Part shown: in pieces, positions 33,521 to 44,390 of the stretch
Layout of the letters: every line of letters starts with the position of its first letter
Position numbering within the stretch: the stretch's first letter is position 1
DNA from: Papilionanthe hookeriana x Papilionanthe teres
Taxonomy: Eukaryota; Streptophyta; Magnoliopsida; Asparagales; Orchidaceae
DNA length: 64,000 nt
Assembly (NCBI GenBank): GCA_022702705.1
Contig: CM040425.1
Span: 3,348,001 to 3,412,000 of the forward strand
Reading direction: 5' to 3'
Translations under genes and position numbers: made by a program
Notes under the pieces: generated by a model
Told to the model about the DNA's origin: nothing
Seen by the model: only the letters and a program-made list of their open reading frames with translations
The model's database searches: none

Positions 33521-34640
33521 AAAACTCTAAAACAACTACGATCCTTTAAAGGGAAATTGGCATATCTTCGATGCTTTATTTCTAATTTGTCAGGACGAAG
33601 TCGACCTTTTTCGCTTTGGTTAAGAATGATGCCAAGTTTAGTTGGGACTCCAAATGTCAACATGCCTTCGATGACATCAAACAATATTTTTTGACACCTC
33701 CTATATTTGCAGCCCCAGTCTCAGGTCGACCGTTGATACTTTATACTGCAGCTTTAGATGAATCCCTTGGAGCCCTGTTAGCCCAGGTCAATGACGAGGG
33801 TATAGAAAATGCTCTCTACTACTTAAGTCATCGTCTAATTCTGACCGAGGTAAAGTATCCTTTTATTGAGAAACATTGTTTGGCCTTGATCTTCACAGCA
33901 CAAAAGCTCAGGCATTATATGCTTTCTCATAAGGTCAACCTTATTTTGAAGTTTAATCCATTACAATATTTGATGACTCGTCTGACGCTTTTCGGCAGAC
34001 TTGCTAGGTGGTCGATGATACTATTGCAATTTGATATAACATTTGTTCTTCTTCGTGCCTTAAAGGGAGAAGTCCTAGCAGAATTCCTCGCAGTACACCC
34101 ATTATAGGCAAAATCGCCTCTCAATGACGATTTGCTAGACAAGCAGATAAGGAGCTTAAATGATCCCGATGATCAGCTTTGGGAATTGTACTTCGACGAA
34201 GCATCATCAGCACAACGAGACGAAGAATTACAAATGATAGTGCTCGGTAAGGCAGGAATCAGACTAATATTTATAACACTGGAGCGGGGAATGTTAAGGT
34301 ACTCCTACCATTTGACAGAACCATGAACGAATAATGAAGCAGAATATGAAGCTCTTATAACTGGACTGGAGTTAGCCATTCAGATGGGTATAACATATAT
34401 CAACATCAACGATGATTCACAGTTGATCATACAGCAGGTAGCTGGACAGTACAAAATTCTGAAGCCTAGACTCGAGTAGTATTTTTAGTATACAATGAAG
34501 TTGTTAGAGCAGATTCTGAACGTGACAATATACAAGATTCACAGAAAAGAGAATGCCCTTGCAGACGCTTTGGCCCGACTTGTAAAAGAGTTTGCATGAG
34601 TATAGGAAGAATCAGTTGAAGTGACAGTACAGGGACGACA
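33521..34640 (+). pseudogene. Dual RNase H region of element A
   Basis: The first RNase H is at about 33521-34110 (ILYTAALDESLGALLAQVN, catalytic Asp context lost as in B). The archaeal-type one is at about 34130-34610: LYFDEASS, where the DG of B is DE; NNEAEYEAL; NDDSQLIIQQ; NALADALARL. Stops at 34324, 34477 and 34487 replace Gln or other codons that are intact in B, by C-to-T change at the two Gln positions. Confidence 0.82.
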
Positions 34641-35990
34641 GGTCCTATCGCAGATTGACATAGACACTTTGCGCAGACTAGGAAATATAGAAACAGTTGC
34701 AGCAGTGGCAGAAACTACAAAAGATTGGCGACAGCCATTAATGGAATACCTGCAAACAGGAAACCTATCAGACGATAAGTCAGTAGCCCATCAGATCAAG
34801 AAAAGAACTCTGTCATACGCCTTAATAAACAATACCTTATACAGAAGGTCTTTCGATCATATGTGGCTAAGGTGCCTGAGTGGGTCCGAGGCTCGTGAAG
34901 TTGTTAAATAGGTGCACTCAGAACTTTGTGGTGCCTATCAATCGGGTCCGAATATGAAAATTAAAATTAAGAGACTAGGGTACTACTGGCCCTCAATGAT
35001 GACCGACTGCACGAAAGCTGCCAAAATTTGTCACCAGTGCCAAGTGCACGGAGTGGTTCTACATTAACCTCCAAATGTGCTACATCTGACAATCACGTTG
35101 TGACCATTTGAATGTTAGGGCACAGATATTATGGGCCTGATAGAACCTCCTTCTTCAAGAGGACATCGTTTCATCATAGTAGCAACATATTACTTTTTAA
35201 AATGGGTAGAAGCAGTACCGCTCAGAGAAGTGAAGACACATCAAGAGTTACAATTCTTTAAGAATCAGGTCATCTTTTGTTTTGGGATACCACGCAGAAT
35301 TATCTCAGATAATGGGTTCGCGTTCAAAAGCACGAAGATTAACAGTTTTGTCAGAAGACACGAGATAGATTGGTATTATTCAACGATTTAATACCTAAGA
35401 TAGAACGACTTGGCCGAGGCTTTTAATAAAACTCTCGTTCAAATCCGAAAAAAAACTTTGAACGACAACAAAAGAAATTGGCAAGAGAAGTTATTAGAAG
35501 CCTTATGGGCCTACAGAACAACTTTTAGAACACCTACTCAGTCTACACCTTACGCTCTAGTGTACGGGTCCGAGGCCGTCTTGCCCTTGGAGGTCCAGCT
35601 TCCGTCGCTCAGAATTGCAGTTGCAAAAAAGATGATTACAAAAGAGAACATCAGGTTAAGACCAGAAGAATTGGAAAGCTTGGAAGGAAAACGAATTACA
35701 ACACAACAAAATTTGGAATTATATTAAGCTAAGATGATTCAGGCCCACGACAAACTGGTCCTCCTAAGAACTTTCAACGTTGTTGAATCAGTTCTCGTTC
35801 TCAGAAGACCTATTCTTGCACACTGCAAGATAGGGGTAAATTCGAAACAACTTGGGAGGGACCATTTATAGTCGAGAAAGTTTACTCGAGAGGCTCCTAC
35901 CAACTTGTGGATTGTCATGGAGAGCGACCAATGCTTCCTATTAATGGACGATATCTAAAGAAATATTACGCGACGTGATGTCTCGAAGGG
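34641..35990 (+). pseudogene. int: Integrase of element A
   Basis: Zinc finger VHSELCGAY...CHQCQ (second His now Tyr). Core: GTDIMGLIE near 35117, ISDNGFAF near 35307 and DLAEAFNKTL near 35410. Then LWAYRTTFRTPTQSTPYALVYGSEAV and a broken C-terminal domain to about 35990. Stops include tag for the Trp of WGTD near 35116, taa for Gln near 35067 and tag at 34909. Confidence 0.82.
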
Positions 35991-36305
35991 TGGACTTTAG
36001 AAATAAAGTTTCATTCGTAGAAGCACCGATGTGATAATTGTGTGCAACTGGGTCTGAACCTAAAATAATAATAATGATAAAAATAAACTTTAAAACCAAA
36101 ATACAAAAGAAAATTTCTCAGATAAAATAAAAATCGAATCTTGTCACAACTTTAAAAACTCCAAATCAAATCTTTCCCTTTCCTAATAAAAGTTCAAAAT
36201 AAAATAATTATATATAAATGAAAGAAAATACAATAAATTTAAAGTTTTTATTGTTCTCATTACTTTTAGGTTTGGCCCCTGATCCCTTCCTTGTTTTGCG
36301 GGAAG
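35991..36305 (+). other. Spacer between integrase and the AlkB-like ORF of A
   Basis: A/T-rich, no frame, in the same place and of nearly the same length as 19743-20041 in element B. Confidence 0.45.
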
Positions 36306-37620
36306 ATGTCGAGCGGGAGGCTGGTCCTGTCTTTTAAAGATGGCGTAAGTCTTACACTTAACAAAGAGGAACTGAAGGCTGGTTCGTGATCAAGGTTGAC
36401 TCGGACTTTGCATAGATGAAGCTCGAATATGAAGAAACTGCTTGGGCTACTGTAGAACTCGGGGAGCCCCACAAAAAGACAGTAATGAAGCTCAGTAAGA
36501 AAGTTTAACACACTGCCAACTAGAAGATGAAGATTAACGCAATTGAAGACAACAAGATGAAATCAGTGATAATTGTAGTAGGAGGGAAGCTTGTCAATGC
36601 CATCCCTACCGACATCCATGGGGAGAGAAGAGCCACTTTGACCTCGAATCAAAGAAGAAACATTCACAAAATGCTGAAGAAATTGATAGAAGAACAAAAC
36701 AAAGAAGAAATTCAGAAAATCACGGCAGTTGCCCCGAGGAGGCCAGTCCTCAAGAGCACCTTAGCAGAGGTTGTTCTAGAGGAGTCACTACAGAGCCCGT
36801 ACCTAAGGCAGTGATGATTGTAAGAGAATGAGCTGGTGTAGAGCCGTACATCCCACAATATGTCAACAGACCCCGACAGTTCCAGATGATCTCAGAGCAT
36901 GAGTTGAAGATGATCCAGAGAGTGCCGAAACAAGATTTTGAATATTTTCAGAGGATTCAGGGCCAATATGTCAATATTCTGGAGGGACTAGAATTGCATA
37001 CTGATGTATTCTCTTACTACGAGCAGAGTGAGATCATGGATTATGTCTTCGAGCTGAAAAAGCAAGGCCGTGTAGGATGACTATGGAGCAAGACCTATTT
37101 TGAGCCGCATAAATGGAAATGAGGCAAGGGGAGGACTACAATCCAGTTTAGATGTCGCTACAACTTCGCTGATGATAAGAAAGGAAATCTGCAAGGGATA
37201 CTCTGCAAAGACTAAGTGGATCCAATGCCAGTTTTAAACAAGAAAATGATAAAGAGGATGGTGACTTGGCAAGTCTTACCTGCTGACTGCATACCATATA
37301 GTTGCATTATCAACATTTATGAAGAAGGAGATTGCATTCCACCTCACGTAGATCATCACGATTTTGTGAGACCCTTTTGCACCGTTTCCTTCATTAATCA
37401 ATGTAACAACATGTTCAGGACAGAACTCCGGATAGTCGGACCCGAAGAATTCTGAGGGCCAGTAGAGATACCTTTACCGGCAGGCTCTGTTCTCGTACTA
37501 TAAGGAAACGGTGCAGATGTGGAAAAGCATTGCATACCAGGGGTTCCCTACCAGCGGATCTCCATTACCTTAAGGAGAATGGATGAGAGCAAGATTCCAG
37601 TCAGCCAGATCCAGAGTTAA
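36306..37620 (+). pseudogene. AlkB-like (ALKBH9/10-type) 2OG-Fe(II) oxygenase ORF of element A
   Basis: Second, diverged copy of the ORF found in B at 18257-19742. It starts MSSGRLVLSFKDGVSL at 36306. The charged N-terminal part has ERRATLTSNQRRNIHKMLKKL near 36630-36680. The catalytic half has NILEGLELHTDVFSYYEQ (about 36972-37025), KGRTTIQF, CIINIYEEGDCIPPHVDHHDF, VRPFCTVSFINQCN, IPLPAGSVLVL, GNGADVEKHCIP and RISITLRRMDE. Iron ligands: His 37345-37347, Asp 37351-37353 and His 37528-37530, all in one frame with 61 codons between the histidines, close to the spacing in the ALKBH5/9/10 group. Stops near 37078, 37454 and 37502 and frame changes in the N-terminal part inactivate it. Removal of m6A from RNA is the known role of the host family; activity here is inferred only for ancestral copies. 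Confidence 0.85.
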
Positions 37621-38350
37621 GGAACTTGTAGACTTACGAGCTGTAAGCTACATAGTGGTAGCACACCTATAAAGCACACTTACGTTGGATTCTCCTCTGG
37701 AAATTGGCTTAGAAAGTGATGTTATTACCTATGCAGTTTACTTTTTAGACATGGATAAATTAAACAGACAATTTTGCCAAATGACATGAAAATAGCAGTA
37801 CAGTATGGGCTTATATATACATGAATTTTGTAAAAGTTTGTTTCCAGGAAGACATCATCAGAAATGTTTTGGTGGAATCATATGATATGTACTCTCACTA
37901 TTTTAATGGAAACGACTATGTCGTATTTTGCCTTCAGTTTTGTGCAATTGACTGCAAACGCCACTAAATCTGAGTTAGACTCAGTTTAAAAAAAAGTTGA
38001 ACAAAGAATGATTTGAATGAAATATAAAAAAAAATGGAATTCATCGAAATCCCATAAAAATCATAAAATAATGACAACAAAATAAAAAAATCAAATCCAA
38101 AATCTAAATAAAACACAAAATCAGAGCTCAAATCAAATCAACTCAAAATCTCAAATTGCAAACAAAATAAATGAATGAAAATTTAAATCAAAATGAAATT
38201 TCAATCGAAACGAAATTTGAAGATCAAAACAAATGCAAATTCACTATAACACAAAAACAATGAAAAAGAAACCCGAATCTGAAATCCCCAGCCTCCGGCT
38301 ATACTCAAAATCCTTTCGACTCTCCGCAATTTCTTCCCTCTTTTAAGAAG
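37621..38350 (+). other. 3' region of element A before the E insertion
   Basis: No coding signal. A patch near 37912-37930 (aacgactatgtcgtat) is shared with 17980-18000 of B. From 38030 it is rich in aaatcaaa words. It is cut at 38350 by element E and resumes at 51701. Confidence 0.6.
38346..38350. repeat. Left target-site duplication of E
   Basis: agaag directly before TGATCTACC; repeated at 51701-51705. Confidence 0.93.
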
Positions 38351-38913
38351 TGATCTACCTAAAAAATACCCATTTTTATGCCTTATTTTCGTATTCAATT
38401 CTTAAGGACATTATTCTTTAATGAAAGGTATTTTCATGTTTTTGGATGTAGATGATTTAAAAAGAGTCTAAGAAAGAAAAAAGAAGGAAAAAGAAGTAAA
38501 AAAGGAGCAAAAATGGAGCTTATCGAGCAAAATCTTGGAATTATTGGCTTGGCGCCTAGGCGCCAAAATCCAGCGCCTAAGTTCCAGTTCGATACAGACG
38601 CTGTTAAGTTTTTTTGATGACTTTGGCCAGTTATTTTGACGGTGTTAAGTGGTTATTGGAGCTTCTAGAAGCCTAGAAGTTACTCCTAATATATAGGACA
38701 TGTGATACAATGCATTTGGACACAAGGAAACGATCTGGATTGCAAAGAGGTGCGACCCAAAGTGAAGAGGTGCAAAAGACTTGGTCACGGAGTTTGGCGC
38801 CTAGGCGCCAGATCCCGGCGCTTAGGCGCGATAGTTACCTTCTAAAAGATACATTGAATTTGGATGAATTTTGAAGAGGTGCCTTAAGCAACCCCTAGTC
38901 AAATTCAGAGCTC

Positions 38914-38921
38914 TATAAATA
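38914..38921 (+). promoter_or_regulatory. LTR TATA box of E (5' copy)
   Basis: TATAAATA in gagctctataaataggagc, conserved at 50374-50381 and, as TATAAA on the minus strand, at 60526-60521 in H. RNA start expected near 38950. Confidence 0.65.
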
Positions 38922-39033
38922 GGAGCCCATTCAACAGAGAAAATTGCACCAAACTCCCCCCTCTTAGTACACATACCCATTTTAACATCTTCTCTCTCAT
39001 CTCTAGTTTTATTTAGTCTCTTCCATACTTAGG

Positions 39034-39231
39034 GTGCCACTTTATTTTGTATCTAGTGTGTTTATTTTGAGTGTTTATTGTGTGTTATTGCTGTTGGAGT
39101 CTTTCATCATTGCTTTGGAGTTAGTAGAAGTTAGTGGATCACTTGAAGGAACACTTCAGATAAGTATTTGTACTTTGGTTCAAAGTTTTATAAATACGTT
39201 TTATTGTGTTATTTCAATGTGTTCTGAGTAG
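39034..39231 (+). CDS. Small conserved open frame in the LTR leader of E
   Basis: 65 codons, hydrophobic N-terminal half (LSVYCVLLLLESFIIAL), then SLEGTLQISICTLVQSFIN and a C-terminal MCSE. It is also open at 50494-50691 and, with a different N-terminus, at 60382-60191 of H. It lies just downstream of the TATA box, so it would be a leader peptide frame in the transcript. The LTR of G lacks it. Conservation may simply reflect DNA identity. Confidence 0.3.
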   Translation: MPLYFVSSVFILSVYCVLLLLESFIIALELVEVSGSLEGTLQISICTLVQSFINTFYCVISMCSE

Positions 39232-40242
39232 TTAGTTATCTTTCTCTATTCAACTATGAAAAGATTATAAATTAATTAAATTTTGTAGGAGAATTAAATA
39301 TAAAATATTTTAAAACATTGTGATGATATTAATACCTTATCTTAGTTTACTTTTTAAATTGGCCATTTAATTTGTTAAAACTTGTTGAAGAATTTTGAGA
39401 CCTATCCGGAGATAAATTCTTAACTAGTAGATATCACATGAATCCTTAGATAATCGCAGGCTATACACAGATTGTTTAAGGTAAAGTGCAAATAAATAGG
39501 AAGATATTATTTATTGGGCGTAAAATTAATTAGTTTTTAGAGTGATAAATTCTAATAATTTGGTTTATAGAATGGTAACGGAGCACTGGTAGGGCCGACC
39601 ATAGCCACCCTTGGACATCTAGTAGTGTGAGCCTACATTAACCCATTCTACTAATAAAACATCCTGAGCCTATCTATAGATTAGTCAATGTTCTTTGCAC
39701 CTGGACCAAAGGGTAAAGAATAGGAGTGCTTCTATTTGGCACAATACCATAATCTTAATTCCCTACAAAAGATAATTAGTCTATAATTCTTGGATTAGTT
39801 GAAAAAGGAAAAAGTCATTTTTATGCTTGCATTGAATTTTAATTACTGCTTACTTTACTTTACTGCTTATTGCTTACTTTCTTTTAGTAAAAATTATTAG
39901 TCAATAAAATTTAAATATATAAATTAGAAAACAGAAGAAGTATATATAAATTGCATTTGAAAATTTCAAAATATTACTTATATTTCTTACTTTTTATAAA
40001 ATTCACTATCACTGTGGGATCATTAACCAGGACTCCGCTAGAGCTCTGTATTACTTGAACGATACGTATACTTGCGTTTAAAATTGTGATTTTTACAATA
40101 ATAAAATCTAAATATAAAATTATAAAAGTAAACCTCGCACATCAAGTTTTTGAAGCCATTTGCTGGAAATTAAATATTCTAAAAAGTTGTATCAAATTCT
40201 TGTATTTTAAAGCATATATAAAGTTGCATCGCATCAAGTTTT

Positions 40243-40260
40243 TGGCGCCGTTGCCGGGGA
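40243..40260 (+). other. Primer-binding site of E, exact tRNA-Asp match
   Basis: tggcgccgttgccgggga is the exact complement of the 3' end, CCA included, of plant tRNA-Asp(GTC) as I know it, the primer typical of Athila elements. It lies six bases after the LTR. Confidence 0.92.
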
Positions 40261-40338
40261 TGGAATAGAATTTAATAAAAAGTAAAAAAAACATAAAACA
40301 AAAATAAAACAAAACAAAAATATTTTCTTTAAATTTTT

Positions 40339-41690
40339 ATGCGTAGTTCTGGATCTGAAGGATTACTACCTTTTGATTCTGAATTAGAAAGAACAATTAA
40401 AAGAATTAATCAAGGAAAATAAATTTCAAAACATCAAAAAATAACTAACTTACATAATAATAATCAAAATCCAATCGAAATTAATGAACAAAATATTTAT
40501 AAACCACTAAGGGAATATGCAAACCCTACAGCTGATGAACTTCATGTTAGTATTCAAATTCCAGCTGTAGATGCTAATTCTTTTGAGTTTAAACCTTCTA
40601 TTATTCAAATGGTTGAAAATAATCAATTTGGAAGAACACATAATGAGGATCCAAATTTACATCTTGCTAGTTTTTTTGAACTTTGTGCTACCTTTAAATA
40701 TAATAATGTTTCTGATGATGTTATTAGGCTTATACTCTTTCCTTTTTCCTTAAAAGATAAAGCAAAGATGTGGCTTAATTCATTAGCAACTTGTTCTATT
40801 AAAACATGGGTAGATATGGCACAAAAATTCCTTGCTAAATATTTTCCTCCTTCTAAAACTGCTAATTTGAGAAATGATATTACTTCATTTACACAATTTG
40901 ATGGAGAAACAATTTATGAAGCTTGGGAAAGATTTAAAGAACTATTAAGAAAATGTCCTCATCATGCTTTACCAGATTGGTTAATTATTCAAACATTTTA
41001 TAATGGAGTTATTGGATCACTTAGATCTTTTATTGATGTTGCTGTTGGTGGTTCTTTAAAGGCTAAGACATTTGAAGAAGCCTACACATTAATTAAAGAA
41101 ATGACTAATAACAATTTTCAATGGCCTTCTGAAAGGGTTAATCCTAAAGGAATGGCCAGTATTCATGATAATGAAGCCTTTTCTATTTTAGCTTCACAAG
41201 TGGCTGCAATATTTAAGAAATTAAACAATTTTGCTATTAATATATCGCAAGTAAGTAATGATAATTCTGCAAATTCTGATGATTCTCAAACAATGGAAAC
41301 TTTGCAAGTTATTGCCAGTAAAACTAATAACCCTTATTCTAATTATTATAATCCTGATTAGAAAAATCATCCTAATTTTAATTGGAGTAATGGACATCAA
41401 GTTAATCCAAATTGTAACAATCAAGGAAATTCTAACTATAGACCAACTTATCCTCCTGGTTATAACAATCTGCAAAAAAAGTTATTTGTAGAAGAATTGA
41501 TCTTGCAACTAAGCAATCAGCTACAAAGTCAAAACACTGTTATTCATAATATTGAGAATCAGATGGGTTAAATCGCTAATTTCATTAATTACAGACCACA
41601 AGGAACACTGCCTAGCAATGTCGAAATTAATCTTAAAGGATCTGGAAAAGAACATAAATAAGAAAAAGCTGTACAACTCAGAAGTGGAAA
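40339..41690 (+). pseudogene. gag: gag of element E
   Basis: Starts MRSSGSEGLLPFDSELE at 40339, 78 bases after the PBS. There is a stop at codon 28, then a long open stretch to 41361 holding the capsid domain: LFPFSLKDKAKMWLNSLATCSIKTW, QKFLAKYFPPSKT, WERFKELLRKCPHH. The tail is N/Y-rich, with no zinc knuckle, as usual in Athila. Further stops near 41360, 41569 and 41660. The frame runs on into protease, showing a single ancestral gag-pol ORF. Confidence 0.88.
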
Positions 41691-42807
41691 GGAATTAAAA
41701 GAGAAAACACAGAATGAGATTGAAAAAGAGAAAGAAGTTGAAGAGATTGAAAAACCTAAAGATACCCTTTCTCCAAGTAAAGATCAGACTGTTGTACCTA
41801 TTGAAGTTGGAGTTGGAAGACCACCACCACCTTTTCCTCAAAGACCTAAACAACAGAAGCTTGACCATCAATTTTCTAAGTTCTTTGAAATTTTTAAGAA
41901 ACTTACCATCAACATTCCTTTTGCTGAAGCTTTGGAGCAAATGCCAAGCTATGCACAATTTATGAAGGATATTTTAAGCAAGAAGAGAGAATTTGAAGCT
42001 TATAAAACTGTTGCATTAAGTGAAGAATGTAGTGCAATAATTCAGAAGAAATTACCTAAGAAACTTAAAGATCCTGGAAGTTTCACTATACAATGTGCTA
42101 TTGGAGAAAAATTATGTGGAAAAGCCTTATGTGATTTAGGTGCTAGTATCAATCTCATGCCATTTTCAATCTTTCGAAGGTTAGAGTTAGGAGAGATTTC
42201 TCCTACCACTGTAACTCTTCAGTTAGCTGATAGATCGATCACTTATCCTAAATGAGTTATAGATGATGTTCTTGTTAAGGTAGATAAATTTATCTTCCCT
42301 GTGGATTTCATTGTTCTAGATATGGAAGAAGATAAAGAAATACCTATCATTTTAGGGAGACATTTTCTAGCTGCCGGTCGAGCTATGATTGATGTACAAA
42401 AAGGAGAATTAACGATGAGAGTTAATGATCAAGAGATAACATTCAATGTTCTGAAATCAATGAGGTATCATGAAAAAGAAAAATACTATCGAATGGATAT
42501 TTTTGATTATATAATTAACAAGCATTACCAAGAAAAATGTAAGGTCATTTTTGATGATAAAGATAAAGAATCTATGTTATATAATGATTCATTAAATGAA
42601 GAAAATTTATCTAAAGAAGCTCATTAAATTCATGAAAATTGGGAAATTTTAGACACAACTAAAAATGATATATTTTTACCCTCAATTGAAAAAGCCCCTG
42701 AGCTGGAATTAAAAATGTTACCTGCACATTTAAAGTATGCATTTATTGGAGATTCATTAATTTTACTTGTAATTATATCTTCAAAATTAAGTAAAGATCA
42801 AGAAGAA
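41691..42807 (+). pseudogene. Aspartic protease and linker of element E
   Basis: A charged linker, then MPSYAQFMKDIL, VALSEECSAIIQKKLP and the active site CDLGASINLMPF (Asp codon at 42133). Then EEDKEIPIILGRHFLAAGRAMIDV near 42325-42390. Same frame as gag. Stops at 42253 and 42625. The D-L-G-A active site is the usual Athila variant. Confidence 0.82.
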
Positions 42808-43600
42808 AATTAATAGGAGTTCTAAAGAATTATAAGAAAGCTTTTGGTTGGAATATTGCAGATATAAAAGGAATAAGCCCTTCAGTATGCATAGGATTTT
42901 AATGGAAGAAAAGTGTAAACCCACTATTGAACCCCAAAGAAGATTAAATCCAATTATCAAAGAGGTTGTTAAGAAAGAGATTTTGAAATGGTTAGATGCT
43001 GGAATTATTTATCCTATTTCGGATAGCCAATAGGTAAGTCCTATTCATTGTGTTCCGAAGAAAGGAGGAGTAACTGTCATTGTTAATGAAAAAATGAATT
43101 AATTCCAACAAGACAAGTTACAGGATGGCGAATTTGCATTGACTATTGAAAATTAAACAATGCCACTAGAAAGGATCATTTTCCTTTACCTTTCTTGGAT
43201 CAAATGCTGGATAAACTAGCTGCACACTGATATTTCTATTTTCTGGATGTATATTCTGGTTATCATCAATTACCTGTTGCTCCTGAGGATTAAGAAAAGA
43301 CAACATTTACAAGTCCTTATGGAACATTTGCCTTTAGAAGAATGCTTTTTGGTTTATGCAATGCACCTGCAACTTTTCAAAGATGTATAATGTTAATATT
43401 CTGTTTTTGCAAAACTTGATTGATAAAGGAATTGAAGTATTTATGGATGATTTTTTAGTTTTTGGAACATCTTTTGAATCTTGCTTGGAAAATATAACAA
43501 AAAATTTAAAAAGATGTGAAGAAACAAATTTATTTCTAAACTGGGAAAAATGTCAATTTATGGTCACAGAAGGCATTGTACTTGGACATAAAGTTTCATA
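42808..43600 (+). pseudogene. Reverse transcriptase of element E
   Basis: Frameshifted from the protease. Blocks: CKPTIEPQRRLNPIIKEVV, ILKWLDAGIIYPIS, VSPIHCVPKKGG, CIDY then KDHFPLPFLDQMLDKL, FRRMLFGLCNAPATFQR, and the catalytic FMDD at 43440-43451. Stops near 43031, 43149 and 43230 and frame changes near 43090 and 43385. Confidence 0.85.
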
Positions 43601-44390
43601 AATAGGGATGGAAGTTGATCAAGCAAAAGTGAAAATTATTCGTCGAACTGCAAGCACCTACTATCATTATCGATGTAAGAAGTTTTCTGGGTAATGCTGG
43701 ATTTTATAGGAGATATATAAAGGATTTTTCTAAAATTGCTAAACCTCTTTGCCATTTATTGGAAAAAGAAGCTAAATTTGAATTTAATGAAGATAGTCTG
43801 AATGCGTTCAATATTTTGAAAGAAAAGTTAATCACTGCACCTGTCAGTTTTGCACCTGATTGGAATAAGCCTTTGGAATTAATGTGTGATGCAAGTGATT
43901 ACGCAATCGAAGCTATATTATGACAAAAATATGAGAAGATTTTCAAAGTTATATACTATGCTAGCAAAACTCTTAATGAAACTCAAATAAATTACACTAC
44001 TATTGGAAAAGAGCTTTTAGCAATAGTATATGCCTTTGATAAATTTAGACCATATTTTCTTGGAACAAAATGTATCGTGCACACTGATCATTCTGCTATT
44101 AAGTATTTAATATCTAAAAAGGATGCTAAACCGAGATTGATCAGATGAGTTTTACTTTTGAAAGAATTTGATTTTGAAATTGTGAACAGAAGAGGAACTG
44201 ACAACCAAATTGCTGATCATTTATCAAGTATAAAAAATAATAATGAGAAGATTTATGAAGAAAATATAAATGAGAAATTCCCGGATGAGCAATTATATGT
44301 CATTCAAGGATTACAAATGCCTTGGTATGCAGATATAGTTAACTACTTGGTTAGCATTATTTTACCTTATGGGATGAATAGTAAATACAT
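43601..44390 (+). pseudogene. RNase H of element E
   Basis: FLGNAGFYRRYIKDFSKIAKPLCHLLEK, then LMCDASDYAI with the catalytic Asp near 43887, INYTTIGKELLAIVYAFDKFR with the Glu near 44010, CIVHTDHSAIKYL near 44080 and GTDNQIADHLSS near 44195. Stops at 43921 and 44146. Only one RNase H, unlike A and B. Confidence 0.85.

Larger units (their letters stand above)
38351..40236 (+). repeat. 5' LTR of element E
   Basis: Starts TGATCTACC and ends gcatcgcatCA. It matches 49856-51700 almost throughout, differing by small indels and scattered substitutions, so the insertion is not recent. Contents in order: palindromes ggcgcctaggcgcc at 38551 and 38796, a TATA box, a small open frame, the gatacgtata core near 40061 and a degraded PBS near 40151. 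Confidence 0.93.

Noticed and set aside
33343..33684. 113-codon minus-strand frame
   Set aside because: It lies opposite to the RT/RNase H of A and has no features of its own.
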